From contig OZ242030.1 of NCBI GenBank assembly GCA_965205055.1, forward strand, positions 434,001-498,000: a DNA stretch of 64,000 bases, written 5' to 3'. Under the pieces are notes generated by a model. That model saw only the letters and a list, made by a program, of their open reading frames with translations, made no database searches and was not told where the DNA came from. Positions 54,470 to 63,675 of this stretch are shown here, piece by piece. Source of the stretch: CBDBBY01 sp965205055 (GTDB taxonomy: Bacteria > Pseudomonadota > Alphaproteobacteria > Rhodobacterales > Rhodobacteraceae). Every line of letters begins with the position of its first letter. Positions within the stretch are counted from its first letter, which is position 1. The position numbers and the translations under genes were made by a program.

Positions 54470-55279
54470 ATGATAGTCAAAGGCTCTGCGCGAGTGCACC
54501 CGATGTCGGTGGTCGCCGAGGGCGCTCGAATCGGCGCGGACTCTGAAATCGGACCATTCTCCCTTGTCGGCTCGGACGTCGTGATCGGCAGAGGCGTGAC
54601 GATCAAATCGCATGCCGTTGTGACAGGGCGCACGGAAATCGGCGACGGCACGGTCGTTTTTCCGTTCGCGTGCGTCGGAGAAGTGCCTCAGGACCTCAAG
54701 TACAAAGGCGAAAAAACCCGGCTGATTGTCGGCCGGCGCAATCGGATTCGCGAGGGAGCAACGCTGAATGTCGGGACCGAACACGGCGGGGGATTGACTC
54801 GCGTCGGCGACGATTGCCTCTTCATGACAGGATCGCACGTCGGTCATGATTGCACGGTCGGCAACGGCGTGATCATGGCCAACCAAGCTGCGCTCGGCGG
54901 GCACTGCGTGATAGAAGACAATGTCATCATCGGCGGGCTTTCAGGAGTCCACCAGCATGTCCGCGTCGGGAAAGGCGCTATAATCGGCGCCGTAACGATC
55001 GTTCGGCGAGACGTCATTCCATTCGCCCTTGTTCAAGGCCCGGAGGCTGATGTGGAGGGGATAAACTTGATCGGTTTGAGGCGGCGCGGCGTGGACAAGA
55101 GAGGCATCGAGGCATTGCAATCAGCGTACGACACGCTGCGCGTCCCGGACGGCTCATTTCGCGATCGTGCGCAATTGCTCGGCCGGCAGCCGGAATTGCA
55201 CCCGCTTGCGAAAGAACTGGTAAGATTCATTCTCGAGGATTCCAGCCGATCATTCCTCGTGCCGACGAACAGAGACTAG
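54470..55279 (+). CDS. lpxA: Acyl-ACP--UDP-N-acetylglucosamine O-acyltransferase
   Basis: First step of lipid A synthesis. 269 aa; left-handed beta-helix built of hexapeptide repeats through residue ~190 (IGADSEIGPFSLVGSDVVIG and following), catalytic His in TGSHVGHDCTVGNGVIMANQ near 123, and a helical C-terminal domain. It needs LpxC and LpxD, neither of which is seen here. Confidence 0.96.
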   Translation: MIVKGSARVHPMSVVAEGARIGADSEIGPFSLVGSDVVIGRGVTIKSHAVVTGRTEIGDGTVVFPFACVGEVPQDLKYKGEKTRLIVGRRNRIREGATLNVGTEHGGGLTRVGDDCLFMTGSHVGHDCTVGNGVIMANQAALGGHCVIEDNVIIGGLSGVHQHVRVGKGAIIGAVTIVRRDVIPFALVQGPEADVEGINLIGLRRRGVDKRGIEALQSAYDTLRVPDGSFRDRAQLLGRQPELHPLAKELVRFILEDSSRSFLVPTNRD

Positions 55280-55292
55280 GCAGACGCTTGCG

Positions 55293-56099
55293 GTGGAAAC
55301 CTCTTATGCGGTGATCTCCGGTTCAGGAGTGCTTCCTCGGCTGGCAACGGAAGCGCTTGAATCAAAGGGCGAAGGAGTCCGGGTACTTACGTTCTCGGGA
55401 GAAAAATGCGATTGGCTGGGTTCACGGGAAGCATTGTCAATCAATCTGGAGAACTTCGCGCAAGTCTTGTCGGATTTGTTCGAAGACGGCGTCGGCAAAA
55501 TCCTTTTTGCAGGAGCCATCAACAGGCTGAACGAAGTGCCGGTCGGCCCAGACGCGGGGCTGCTGGATTTTTCCGGCGGCGACGATGCAGCTGCAAAATC
55601 GCTTGTTTCGGCCGTCGAGAATATCGGCTTCGAGGTGGTCGGCGTCCATTCGGTGTTGCCTCATTTGCTGGAGGGGCCCGGCGTCTTGACCCGAACGACA
55701 CCGAACGAAGATGATGTTTCTGATGCGGCCCGCGCAGCCGAGATCGTTGCCGCCCTCGGCAAAGCCGATGTCGGCCAAGCTGCAATTGTCGCAAATCGAA
55801 TTTGCTTGGCTGTCGAAACGGTCGGAACCGACGCGATGATCGCATTCGCGGGCACGATATTGCGCGGCATGGGCGGCGTCGCGCGTCGCGGCGTTCTCTA
55901 CAAGTCGCCGAAACCCGATCAGGAATTGCGCGTCGACATGCCGGTTGTCGGCCCCGGCACCGTCCTGAATGCCGCGAAGGCAGGATTGGCGGGCGTCGCG
56001 GTGAAGGCAGAATCCGTGTTGTTTTTGAACCGTGAGCTTGCCGTGCGGCATGCCGACGAGCACGGGCTGTTCCTGTGGTCGCGGCGTGAGGACGATTGA
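55293..56099 (+). CDS. lpxI: UDP-2,3-diacylglucosamine diphosphatase LpxI
   Basis: Hydrolyses UDP-2,3-diacylglucosamine to lipid X. This is the LpxI form used by many alphaproteobacteria in place of LpxH. 268 aa from GTG 55293. The N-terminal ISGSGVLPRLATEAL domain and C-terminal VDMPVVGPGTVLNAAKAGLA with the catalytic Asp are both seen. Its stop overlaps the TTG of lpxB. Confidence 0.93.
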   Translation: METSYAVISGSGVLPRLATEALESKGEGVRVLTFSGEKCDWLGSREALSINLENFAQVLSDLFEDGVGKILFAGAINRLNEVPVGPDAGLLDFSGGDDAAAKSLVSAVENIGFEVVGVHSVLPHLLEGPGVLTRTTPNEDDVSDAARAAEIVAALGKADVGQAAIVANRICLAVETVGTDAMIAFAGTILRGMGGVARRGVLYKSPKPDQELRVDMPVVGPGTVLNAAKAGLAGVAVKAESVLFLNRELAVRHADEHGLFLWSRREDD

Positions 56100-57298
56100 C
56101 GGCCCGCAAGTTCTTTATTCTTGCAGGCGAGCCGTCGGGCGACTCGCTTGCTGCAGGCTTGATCTCCGAATTGATGCGCAAGGATCCGGGAGTTCGTTTC
56201 CGAGGGGTCGGCGGCCCGTTGATGCGCGAGCTCGGCCTCGAAGCGATTTTCCCCATCGGCGACATTTCAGTCATGGGCATCGGCGAAGTTCTGCCGCGGC
56301 TCCCGCGTTTGATCGCCAGAATAAGCCAGGCAGCCGCCGAAGCGCTGGAATTCGAGCCGGACGCCCTGATTACGGTGGACAGCCCGGATTTCAATTTTCG
56401 GGTCGCGCGCAAAGTGAAGAAAATCCGTCCCGACCTTCCCGTCGTGCACTATGTCTCGCCGACTGTTTGGGCTTGGAGGCCGGGCCGGGCGGCCAAGCTG
56501 GGGGCGTCCGTCGACCACGTGCTTGCACTCTTTCCGTTCGAGCCCGAGCATCTTCATTCCGCCGGGATCGGGTGCACCTTCGTCGGACATCCCGCAGCTT
56601 CGTTTGAAATGCCGACAGATCAGGACGTTGCTTCATTGCGCAGGCATTTGAGCATCGCCGAAGGTGACCCGGTGCTTGCAGTGCTTCCAGGGTCGCGAGC
56701 GTCCGAGGTCTCTCGACTATGTCCGCTGTTCGGGCGAGCGCTTGCGCCGCTGATGAGGGACCAAAGCGAGCTGAAGGTGGTGGTTGCGGCAGCCGAAGCA
56801 GTCGCCGGTTTGGTCCGGACGCTTGCCTCCGGCTGGGAATTTCAACCGCTGGTGCTGGATGCCAGCGGGATTGACGGCAGCGAGTCGCTGCGGCGAAAAA
56901 TGGCGCTGTTCCAAACAGCGGATGCCGCGCTTGCGGCCTCCGGCACCGTTACTTTGGAGCTTGCGGCGGCAGAGACGCCGATGGTGGTTGCGTACGACGT
57001 CAATTGGCTGACCCGCGCGGTCTTGGCTCGTCTCCTTCGAGTCGACACCGTCACTTTAGTGAATCTTGTCAACGAGGATCGTGCGATCCCGGAATTTCTT
57101 GGCCGGGATTGCCGACCGGAATTGATCGGTCCCGCAGTCGCCAGGTTGTTGATGAATGCCGACGAAAAGAAGATGCAGCGGGCGGCATGCAGGACGGCGA
57201 TGTTGCGCCTCGGGCGAGGATGCAGGCATCCGAACCAGCGAGCCGCCGATGCCGTTCTGGAATGTCTGGATAAGCCGGCGTTCAGCCGGAGGGGGTAA
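56096..57298 (+). CDS. lpxB: Lipid-A-disaccharide synthase
   Basis: GT-B glycosyltransferase that joins lipid X and UDP-diacylglucosamine. 400 aa. LAGEPSGDSLAAGLI, VDSPDFNFRVARKVK, HYVSPTVWAWRPGRAAKL, FVGHPA, VLPGSRASEVSRL and AASGTVTLELAA are all family blocks. Start is TTG 56096 overlapping lpxI's TGA (TTGA). Followed by a strong hairpin, so it ends the operon; it converges with the TRAP genes. Confidence 0.95.
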   Translation: MTARKFFILAGEPSGDSLAAGLISELMRKDPGVRFRGVGGPLMRELGLEAIFPIGDISVMGIGEVLPRLPRLIARISQAAAEALEFEPDALITVDSPDFNFRVARKVKKIRPDLPVVHYVSPTVWAWRPGRAAKLGASVDHVLALFPFEPEHLHSAGIGCTFVGHPAASFEMPTDQDVASLRRHLSIAEGDPVLAVLPGSRASEVSRLCPLFGRALAPLMRDQSELKVVVAAAEAVAGLVRTLASGWEFQPLVLDASGIDGSESLRRKMALFQTADAALAASGTVTLELAAAETPMVVAYDVNWLTRAVLARLLRVDTVTLVNLVNEDRAIPEFLGRDCRPELIGPAVARLLMNADEKKMQRAACRTAMLRLGRGCRHPNQRAADAVLECLDKPAFSRRG

Positions 57299-57320
57299 CC
57301 GTATCGCCGAGCATGTGAGG

Positions 57321-57352
57321 TCCGGGAAGGAATCAAGAGCTTCCTTCCCGGA
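57321..57352. terminator. Strong hairpin between lpxB and the TAXI gene
   Basis: TCCGGGAAGGAA / TTCCTTCCCGGA form a perfect 12-base stem with an 8-base loop, followed by AAAATT. It lies 22 bases after lpxB and just past the 3' end of the convergent TAXI gene (its stop is at 57357), so it probably serves both strands. Confidence 0.75.
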
Positions 57353-57356
57353 AAAT

Positions 57357-58370
57357 TCATTCTATTTCGGCAGGAATTTCCAGACCAATCTCTTCGTAAT
57401 ACCGCCGCGCGCCGGGATGGAGACGGAGGTTTTTGGCGACCAGAGTGCCTCCAAGCGTCACGCGGTCGAGATAAGGCGATGTCGCCCGTTCGGCGTCGAT
57501 ATTTTCCCAGAACGCTTTGGTGATGTCGTACACCGCATCGTCGGCGAGATCCAAGCGCGCGGCCACGCCGACGACCGCCCCCAGCGTGTAGACGTCGCCG
57601 TCCGTGACGACATTGTCTCCGTAGATTCCGTCTGGAACCATGTCGAGACTTCTGCCCAGGGCTTGAGTGGGCGCCAGCATTTCGGGCGTGGCGTTGTCCA
57701 CTTGGTCCTTGGTAAGTCCGATGATCCTGAGCTTGCTTGTCAAGGCGAGCTGTTCGACTTGAGGGAAGGGCGGAATTCCTCCGTTTATGTACACGTCGAA
57801 TTGCCTGTCTTGGAAGCCTTGCAGCGCCGCGGCCCATGAAGCTTTCACGTTTTCATAGTCTTCGCCGGCCTTCATGCCGGTCGTCGCTTCGACCCAGCTG
57901 TGGGCTGCATTCCAGGCTCCGCCGCCCGGAGGGCCGAGATACACCTTTTTGCCGCGAAGATCCTCAAGCGTTTCGATGCCGCTGCCGTCATAGGCGAGCA
58001 CATGGTAGGCGCCGTACGGGAACCAGAAAATCAATCCGACGTTCTTGGACAATTCAGGCGCCGCCTCCAGATTGGTGTACATCGCGCCGCCTGTGCTCAT
58101 AAGGAAGAACACGGTTGGCGACGTCATGACCAGGTCAAGCTTGCCTTGGGCCATTTCCACGATGTGCTTGGTCGCTGCGCCGGTGGCATCGACAGAAATT
58201 TCCAATTCGTCCTGCGCTCTGTTGACGATGCTGGCCATCGTGGTCATGACCAGATAGGCCGATGAGCCGGGCGCAATGGTCGCCATTCTCAAACGTTCCT
58301 GTCCTGCGGCGGACTGCGACAGTGCGCATGCCGCGGCAGCGGCGATGATCGTTTTCAGCAGGTTTTTCAT
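57357..58370 (-). CDS. TAXI family TRAP transporter solute-binding protein
   Basis: 337 aa periplasmic protein with a signal peptide (MKNLLKTIIAAAAACALSQSAAG). MATIAPGSSAYLVMTTMASI near 30 and KVYLGPPGGGAWNAAHSW near 140 are TAXI-family blocks. ATG overlaps the upstream permease stop (ATGA), with AAGGA before. Ligand unknown; characterised relatives take up dicarboxylates or amino acids. Confidence 0.93.
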   Translation of the reverse strand: MKNLLKTIIAAAAACALSQSAAGQERLRMATIAPGSSAYLVMTTMASIVNRAQDELEISVDATGAATKHIVEMAQGKLDLVMTSPTVFFLMSTGGAMYTNLEAAPELSKNVGLIFWFPYGAYHVLAYDGSGIETLEDLRGKKVYLGPPGGGAWNAAHSWVEATTGMKAGEDYENVKASWAAALQGFQDRQFDVYINGGIPPFPQVEQLALTSKLRIIGLTKDQVDNATPEMLAPTQALGRSLDMVPDGIYGDNVVTDGDVYTLGAVVGVAARLDLADDAVYDITKAFWENIDAERATSPYLDRVTLGGTLVAKNLRLHPGARRYYEEIGLEIPAEIE

Positions 58371-60292
58371 TCACTCAATCCTTCCTTGTTGGGATGCGCG
58401 GCCGAGCCATTGGAAGGCTGGCGCGATCTGTGCATTATGCTCATTCCGGCGACGACCGCGCAACCGGCAATGCTCACCCAAGTTTCCGGCGCGAAGGCCG
58501 CGATGGACGCAGCGATCCTGATGCCGCTCTCCGCCCATCCCAACTTGCGTGTTTCGAACCTTGATACGCCGGTCGCCAGCCCCCAAGTCGCGCAGACGAT
58601 CGCAATGACGGCCAAAGCCAGTCCCCCCAATTCGAAACCGTCGATCAGCAGGATTTCCGGCCGGTAGACGAAAACAAACGGAATGATGAAGCCGACGAGG
58701 CTGAGCCGCACGGCTTCGAATCCTGTTTCCATCGGTTTCGCGCCTGCGATCGGAGCCGCTGCGAAGGCCGCAAGCGCGACCGGCGGCGTGATTGCGGAAA
58801 GGACGCCGAAATACAGCATGAACATATGCGCGGAAATCTTCGAAATCCCGAGCGTCTCCAAGACAGGCCCCATGATCAGGGCCAGCAGGAGATAGGCGGA
58901 GACCGAAGGCACGCCCATGCCCATTATCAAGCATCCGGCCATGACGAGAAGCAGCGCGAAAAAAAGGCTGCTCCCCGATGCGGACCGTATCGCGTCGGCG
59001 AATGACAATCCGATTCCGGTCATGTTGATGATACCGATGACGATTCCGATGGACGCGACGATAACCATGAGCTTCGATGCTGTTCGTCCGGCGTCCACCA
59101 GCGCGTTCCACCACCAGCGCGGATTCCGGAACTCCGGGAAAAGTGCCAAGCTCATGACGAATGCAGAAAACAGTGCGTAGAAACCCGCGTTCTGAGGCGT
59201 GCGCCCGGTCAGAAGGACAGCGATGATGACTGCGAGCGGAACCCAGAAGGCGAAGCTCTGCATCCATTCCTTCTTGGAAACTTTTTCGCGCTCTTCGGGC
59301 GGCGTTGCGCCTACGCCCAGCTTGCGGGCTTCGACAAGAACCACTGCGAACAAGCTGCCGTAGTAGAACAAAGCAGGCAGCAAGGCGGCCACGACGATTT
59401 GAATGTAAGGAATTGCCGTGACGTCCGCCATTATGAACGCGACGACGCCCATGACGGGCGGCATGATCTGTCCGCCGGTCGAAGCCGCTGCTTCGACCGC
59501 TCCGGCAAATTTTGCCCTGAAGCCGGCGCGCTTGATGATCGGAATCGTGAACACTCCCGTGGACACGACATTCGCGACGGCCGCGCCCGACATGGTGCCG
59601 AACATCGCGGATCCCACGATGGCAGCGTGCGCCGGTCCGCCGACGATGCGCCCGGTCAGCGCGAACGCGATTTTCAGCAGGACGGCTCCTGCTCCGGAAT
59701 TCGACATCACCGCTCCGAAAACGACGAAAATGAGCACCACTGTGGTCACGACCTGGACCGGCCGTCCGAATACTCCGTCGGTGGTGAACCATTGCCGGTC
59801 TGCAACGCTGGACCAATCAAGTCGGGGACCGAAACCGAACGGCAGAACCGCGTAGAGGATGAGCGCGAGCAATACAGTGACCATCGGCCATCCAAAACTG
59901 CGTTGCGTCAAGTACGCGATCAGCGCAAACGCTGCCCATGCCAGCACGAAATCATTCTGTGAAATATCAACAAAAAACTGCTCTTGAACGAGCATGATGC
60001 TCATCCAGCGCAAAATGAGCGCAGCGAACGCGATGCCGAGAACGATGTTGAGCCATTTCATCGGCGAAAACGTTCCTTGGTTGCGCGAGGCAAGGGAGAG
60101 AAAGGTCCAAACGGCTCCCAAGCAGACTGTAGTGCCGTAAACGATGATCGTATCGAATATTCCGAAGCCGGCGACGTATATTGCAAAGACCGCGAAGCTG
60201 GCCGCAACAAAATCCGCCCCCAGACTCAACGGGTGAAAGCGCGGCTTTTCCTTGTTCTCGCGCTGCGAACCGGAGTTGGCCGCATAGGTCAT
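58367..60292 (-). CDS. TRAP transporter fused DctQ-DctM permease
   Basis: 641 aa, about 14-16 membrane helices. The small DctQ part is fused N-terminal to the large DctM part, as in most TAXI systems. AIVGSAMFGTMSGAAVANVV near 220 and GGQIMPPVMGVVAFIMADVT near 275 are characteristic DctM loops; MGMGVPSVSAYLLLAL lies near 450. Start ATG 60292 has GAGGAA upstream. Coupled to the TAXI gene; divergent from glnE. Confidence 0.94.
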   Translation of the reverse strand: MTYAANSGSQRENKEKPRFHPLSLGADFVAASFAVFAIYVAGFGIFDTIIVYGTTVCLGAVWTFLSLASRNQGTFSPMKWLNIVLGIAFAALILRWMSIMLVQEQFFVDISQNDFVLAWAAFALIAYLTQRSFGWPMVTVLLALILYAVLPFGFGPRLDWSSVADRQWFTTDGVFGRPVQVVTTVVLIFVVFGAVMSNSGAGAVLLKIAFALTGRIVGGPAHAAIVGSAMFGTMSGAAVANVVSTGVFTIPIIKRAGFRAKFAGAVEAAASTGGQIMPPVMGVVAFIMADVTAIPYIQIVVAALLPALFYYGSLFAVVLVEARKLGVGATPPEEREKVSKKEWMQSFAFWVPLAVIIAVLLTGRTPQNAGFYALFSAFVMSLALFPEFRNPRWWWNALVDAGRTASKLMVIVASIGIVIGIINMTGIGLSFADAIRSASGSSLFFALLLVMAGCLIMGMGVPSVSAYLLLALIMGPVLETLGISKISAHMFMLYFGVLSAITPPVALAAFAAAPIAGAKPMETGFEAVRLSLVGFIIPFVFVYRPEILLIDGFELGGLALAVIAIVCATWGLATGVSRFETRKLGWAESGIRIAASIAAFAPETWVSIAGCAVVAGMSIMHRSRQPSNGSAAHPNKEGLSE

Positions 60293-60364
60293 TCAATCGA
60301 TTCCTCATTCGCTAATCGGAGTCGCGCGCGTTCTATCCTTAGGCCATTACGCGAACTCGAATGA

Positions 60365-60445
60365 CTAGCCTGAAGCAAGTGCGGATATTCCGCCGTCCAC
60401 AAGTATATTCGTGCCATTGATCCAGCGTATTACTTGGCCGCATTG
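60365..60445 (-). pseudogene. Short-chain dehydrogenase C-terminal fragment
   Basis: On the minus strand the frame reads IRWINGTNILVDGGISALAS then TAG at 60365, the typical last ~20 residues of an SDR (xxxGxxxxVDGG). An in-frame TGA lies only ~25 codons upstream, and the rest of the gene would fall inside glnE, so only a tail remains. Confidence 0.6.
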
Positions 60446-60557
60446 TCAAGTCACTCGGAGGTTGCTAACGCGCTTGAGCGCGGTGAATCTGGACTCTGCT
60501 TGCAAAGTTGCTGCGCGCAGCATTGACCGTGCCAATCACGAGGTGCAAATACGAGGC

Positions 60558-63353
60558 ATGCAGTTTGAAGCAGCAATAAAGACCGTGCCCAACAGGTTCG
60601 AAGATGCAATGTCGCATGAATCGAACTTGACAAGCAGTTCCGAGCAGACAGCATTTTTTAGATTGGTTGCGAATGCTTCGAGTTGCAGCCCTTACCTGAG
60701 AAGCTTGATTCACTCGGAAGAGGAATGGGTGCTTCGTTTGGCTGAAACGGAGCCCGAAAAGACCCTGCACGAAATAATCGATCAGGATCATCCCACGAAT
60801 CCGGCCGAGTTGGGCAGGGCGTTGCGCCGCTCAAAAAAGCGGATCGCGCTGCTCACTGCGTTGGCCGATCTGGGAGGCGTTTGGAACCTGTCCGAGGTGA
60901 CCGGCGCATTGACCAGGTTCGCGGACCGCGCAGTCAGGTTGACGCTCGAATGCATGGTTGACGAGGCGTCGCGCCGCCGCAACGCGCCTCGGCTTCGCAT
61001 TGAGGAGCCGGGCGGCTGCCGCCACGGCATGTTCGCGCTTGCGATGGGCAAAATGGGCGCGTTCGAACTGAATTATTCGTCCGATATTGATCTGATTCTA
61101 TTGTTTGACGAGCAAAAGTATTCGTGCGGGGACTTCCAAGAAGTGAGGTCTGCGTTCATTCGCGTGACGAGGCAACTCGCAACGGCGTTGAGCGATACTA
61201 CCGGAGACGGATATGTCTTCAGAACCGACCTTCGATTGCGCCCTGACCCGCTAGTAACTCCAGTTTGCATGTCGATGGGTTCCGCTGAACAGTATTACGA
61301 AAGTTTCGGGAGAAACTGGGAGCGCGGGATTTACATCAAAGCCCGACCCTGCGCGGGAGACATCGAGGCCGCGACTCGGTTCCTCAAGGATCTGACGCCG
61401 TTCGTTTGGCGCAAGAACCTTGATTATGCGGCGGTGCAAGATGCGCGCGAAATGAGGGTCCGAATTCGCGAAAGCAAAGGAATAACCGGAAAGATCACGC
61501 TTCCCGGCCACAACATCAAGCTGGGTCGCGGCGGAATCCGCGAAATCGAATCATTCGCGCAAATTTTCCAGATCATCGCAGGGGGGAGGGATCGCGATCT
61601 AAGGGTGCCCGATACATTGGGCGCGCTTGACGCGCTCGCAAGGAAGGGTTGGATCGCGAGAGAGACTGAACAGATTCTGGCGCAGCACTACGTTTCGCTT
61701 CGTCGGCTTGAGCATCGGCTGCAGATGGTGAACGACGCCCAAACCCACGAAATGCCGCGCAGCGACGGCGAATTTGATCGCATTGCGGCAGTGAGCGCCG
61801 CTCAAAGCACGGACGAATTCCGAAGGTCCACGATTCGAATCCTTGAGGAAGTGCACGAGATAACCGAAGACTTTTTTGTTCCCCCCAAATCCCGGCTCGC
61901 GCGGGAGGCTCGATTCGAGCTGACTGAATCCGAACAGGATGTCCTTGAACGATGGCAAAAGTTCCCTGTTTTCAGAGACAGACGCACGATGGAGCTGTTC
62001 AATCGGATTCATCCGAGAATATTTTCGCAACTCAGAAGGTCGGTCAATCCAAGCGAAGCACTTTCGCAGTTCGACGGCTTTCTGAAGGGTCTTCCTGCGG
62101 GGATTCAGCTTTTTTCGCTATTTGATGCGAACCCGCAATTGATCTCATTGTTGACCGACATCTGCGCGACAGCGCCCGGGCTCGCGTCCTATCTCTCGCA
62201 GCATTCGCAAATCTTTGATGCGGTATTGGATGGCGGCTTCTTTTCGTCATTTCCCGCCTCCGCAACCATAACTTCGCAGGTTTTGGACGCGCTTGGCGCG
62301 GCGCAGGACTACGAATCCAAATTGGATGCAGCCAGAAGATTCGCGAAGGAACAGCGCTTCCGGATCGGCGTGCAGAATTTGCGCGGCTTGATGAATTGCG
62401 AAGAAGCGGCCGCCGCCTATTCCGAACTGGCTGACGGCGTGCTTGGCGGCCTTTATCCGGTAGTCGTTGAAAACTTCCAAAAGCGCTACGGACCTCCTCC
62501 GGGGCGCGGAGCATCATTGATCGCTATGGGATCCTTGGGAGCAAAAAGTCTGACTTCGCAGTCGGACCTTGATCTTATCGTCATTTACGACGCTCAAGGC
62601 GAGGAATTTTCAACAGGCAAGAAATCGATTTCGACACGCGCATATTACGCCCGCATGACCCAAGCATTGGTTTCCGCGCTGTCGGCGCTGACGGCGGAAG
62701 GCAAGCTTTACTCGGTCGATATGCGTCTGCGCCCGTCAGGAAGGCAAGGCCCGGTAGCGATTACGATCCAGTCATTTTCCCGCTACCAGATGGAGGAAGC
62801 GTGGACTTGGGAGCATCTTGCGCTGACAAGGGCACGACCGGTGGCCGGGTCGCCGGATGTCGGGAACGAAATTGAAGCCCTCCGAAGGTCGATCATTGGC
62901 GAGAAAGGCGATCGTTCCACGGTATTGGCTGGACTAAGGGACATGAGGCGCCGTTTGGCCGAAAACGAAGATGCTCGGCGGGCAGACAATCCTTGGGAGG
63001 TCAGAATTGGACATGGCCGATTGCTCGAAATTGAGCTGTTCGCCCAAGCGGCAGCCTTGATCGGCAATTCGCCGGAACGCAAAGTCAAGGCTCAATTGGC
63101 CGCCGGCGTCGAATGCGGCTGGTTGGCCGAGAGCGAAGCCGGAAGACTCTCTGAATCGCATGCGACGCTGAGAAGCGTCATGCAGGTCGCTCGGCTGACC
63201 GTAACTGATTCGTTTCGTCCGTCCGAGGTCGGCACGGGCGCAATCGAGCTATTGCTGCGGGAAGCGGGCGAACCTTCGCTCGAACACTTGGAGAAGCGAA
63301 TTCAAGAAGAACGGATCGACTGCATGAACATTCTATCGGCATTGATCGCGTGA
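60558..63353 (+). CDS. glnE: Bifunctional glutamine synthetase adenylyltransferase/adenylyl-removing enzyme
   Basis: Adds and removes AMP on glutamine synthetase under PII control. About 931 aa. Two nucleotidyltransferase domains: N-terminal AR domain with LAMGKMGAFELNYSSDIDL, and C-terminal AT domain with IAMGSLGAKSLTSQSDLDLI, each with the DxD metal pair. GRGGIREIESFAQIFQ lies between, typical of GlnE. The open frame reaches 60411, but its first codons overlap an SDR remnant; ATG 60558 is preferred, 60609 possible. Confidence 0.93.
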   Translation: MQFEAAIKTVPNRFEDAMSHESNLTSSSEQTAFFRLVANASSCSPYLRSLIHSEEEWVLRLAETEPEKTLHEIIDQDHPTNPAELGRALRRSKKRIALLTALADLGGVWNLSEVTGALTRFADRAVRLTLECMVDEASRRRNAPRLRIEEPGGCRHGMFALAMGKMGAFELNYSSDIDLILLFDEQKYSCGDFQEVRSAFIRVTRQLATALSDTTGDGYVFRTDLRLRPDPLVTPVCMSMGSAEQYYESFGRNWERGIYIKARPCAGDIEAATRFLKDLTPFVWRKNLDYAAVQDAREMRVRIRESKGITGKITLPGHNIKLGRGGIREIESFAQIFQIIAGGRDRDLRVPDTLGALDALARKGWIARETEQILAQHYVSLRRLEHRLQMVNDAQTHEMPRSDGEFDRIAAVSAAQSTDEFRRSTIRILEEVHEITEDFFVPPKSRLAREARFELTESEQDVLERWQKFPVFRDRRTMELFNRIHPRIFSQLRRSVNPSEALSQFDGFLKGLPAGIQLFSLFDANPQLISLLTDICATAPGLASYLSQHSQIFDAVLDGGFFSSFPASATITSQVLDALGAAQDYESKLDAARRFAKEQRFRIGVQNLRGLMNCEEAAAAYSELADGVLGGLYPVVVENFQKRYGPPPGRGASLIAMGSLGAKSLTSQSDLDLIVIYDAQGEEFSTGKKSISTRAYYARMTQALVSALSALTAEGKLYSVDMRLRPSGRQGPVAITIQSFSRYQMEEAWTWEHLALTRARPVAGSPDVGNEIEALRRSIIGEKGDRSTVLAGLRDMRRRLAENEDARRADNPWEVRIGHGRLLEIELFAQAAALIGNSPERKVKAQLAAGVECGWLAESEAGRLSESHATLRSVMQVARLTVTDSFRPSEVGTGAIELLLREAGEPSLEHLEKRIQEERIDCMNILSALIA

Positions 63354-63375
63354 AGGGGCGGACGCAGTCAGGACG

Positions 63376-63675
63376 ATGGGCAGGCCGATGAAAAAAGGGG
63401 CGCATCCTGCGGATCCCAGAGGTTTAATCCTTGAAGCATACAACATCAAAGACTTGTCGGAAAAAGACTGCCGTACCATCTTTCTCGACTGGGCGCTCGG
63501 TGTTCCGGCCGAATCCGACATGGCCCGTCTGATGTCGGAACTGGCTGAACACTACGTTGAGTTGAATCCGGAGCACCCAATGAGCATGCTGCTGAATGAG
63601 AATACCGACAGCATAAAAAACGTCAGATCATTGCGAGGGCGATTCTCGAAGCGCAAGGGCAAGGCAAGGGCCTGA
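63376..63675 (+). CDS. Conserved small protein behind glnE
   Basis: 99 aa (95 if started at ATG 63388). HPADPRGLILEAYNI then CRTIFLDWALGVPA resembles small proteins of unknown function I recall from other alphaproteobacteria. It starts 22 bases after glnE and is probably co-transcribed. No known domain recognised. Confidence 0.65.
   Translation: MGRPMKKGAHPADPRGLILEAYNIKDLSEKDCRTIFLDWALGVPAESDMARLMSELAEHYVELNPEHPMSMLLNENTDSIKNVRSLRGRFSKRKGKARA

Noticed and set aside
58371..59816. Long minus-strand frame inside the TRAP permease
   Set aside because: Arg/His-rich shadow of the permease in another frame, no signal or domain.
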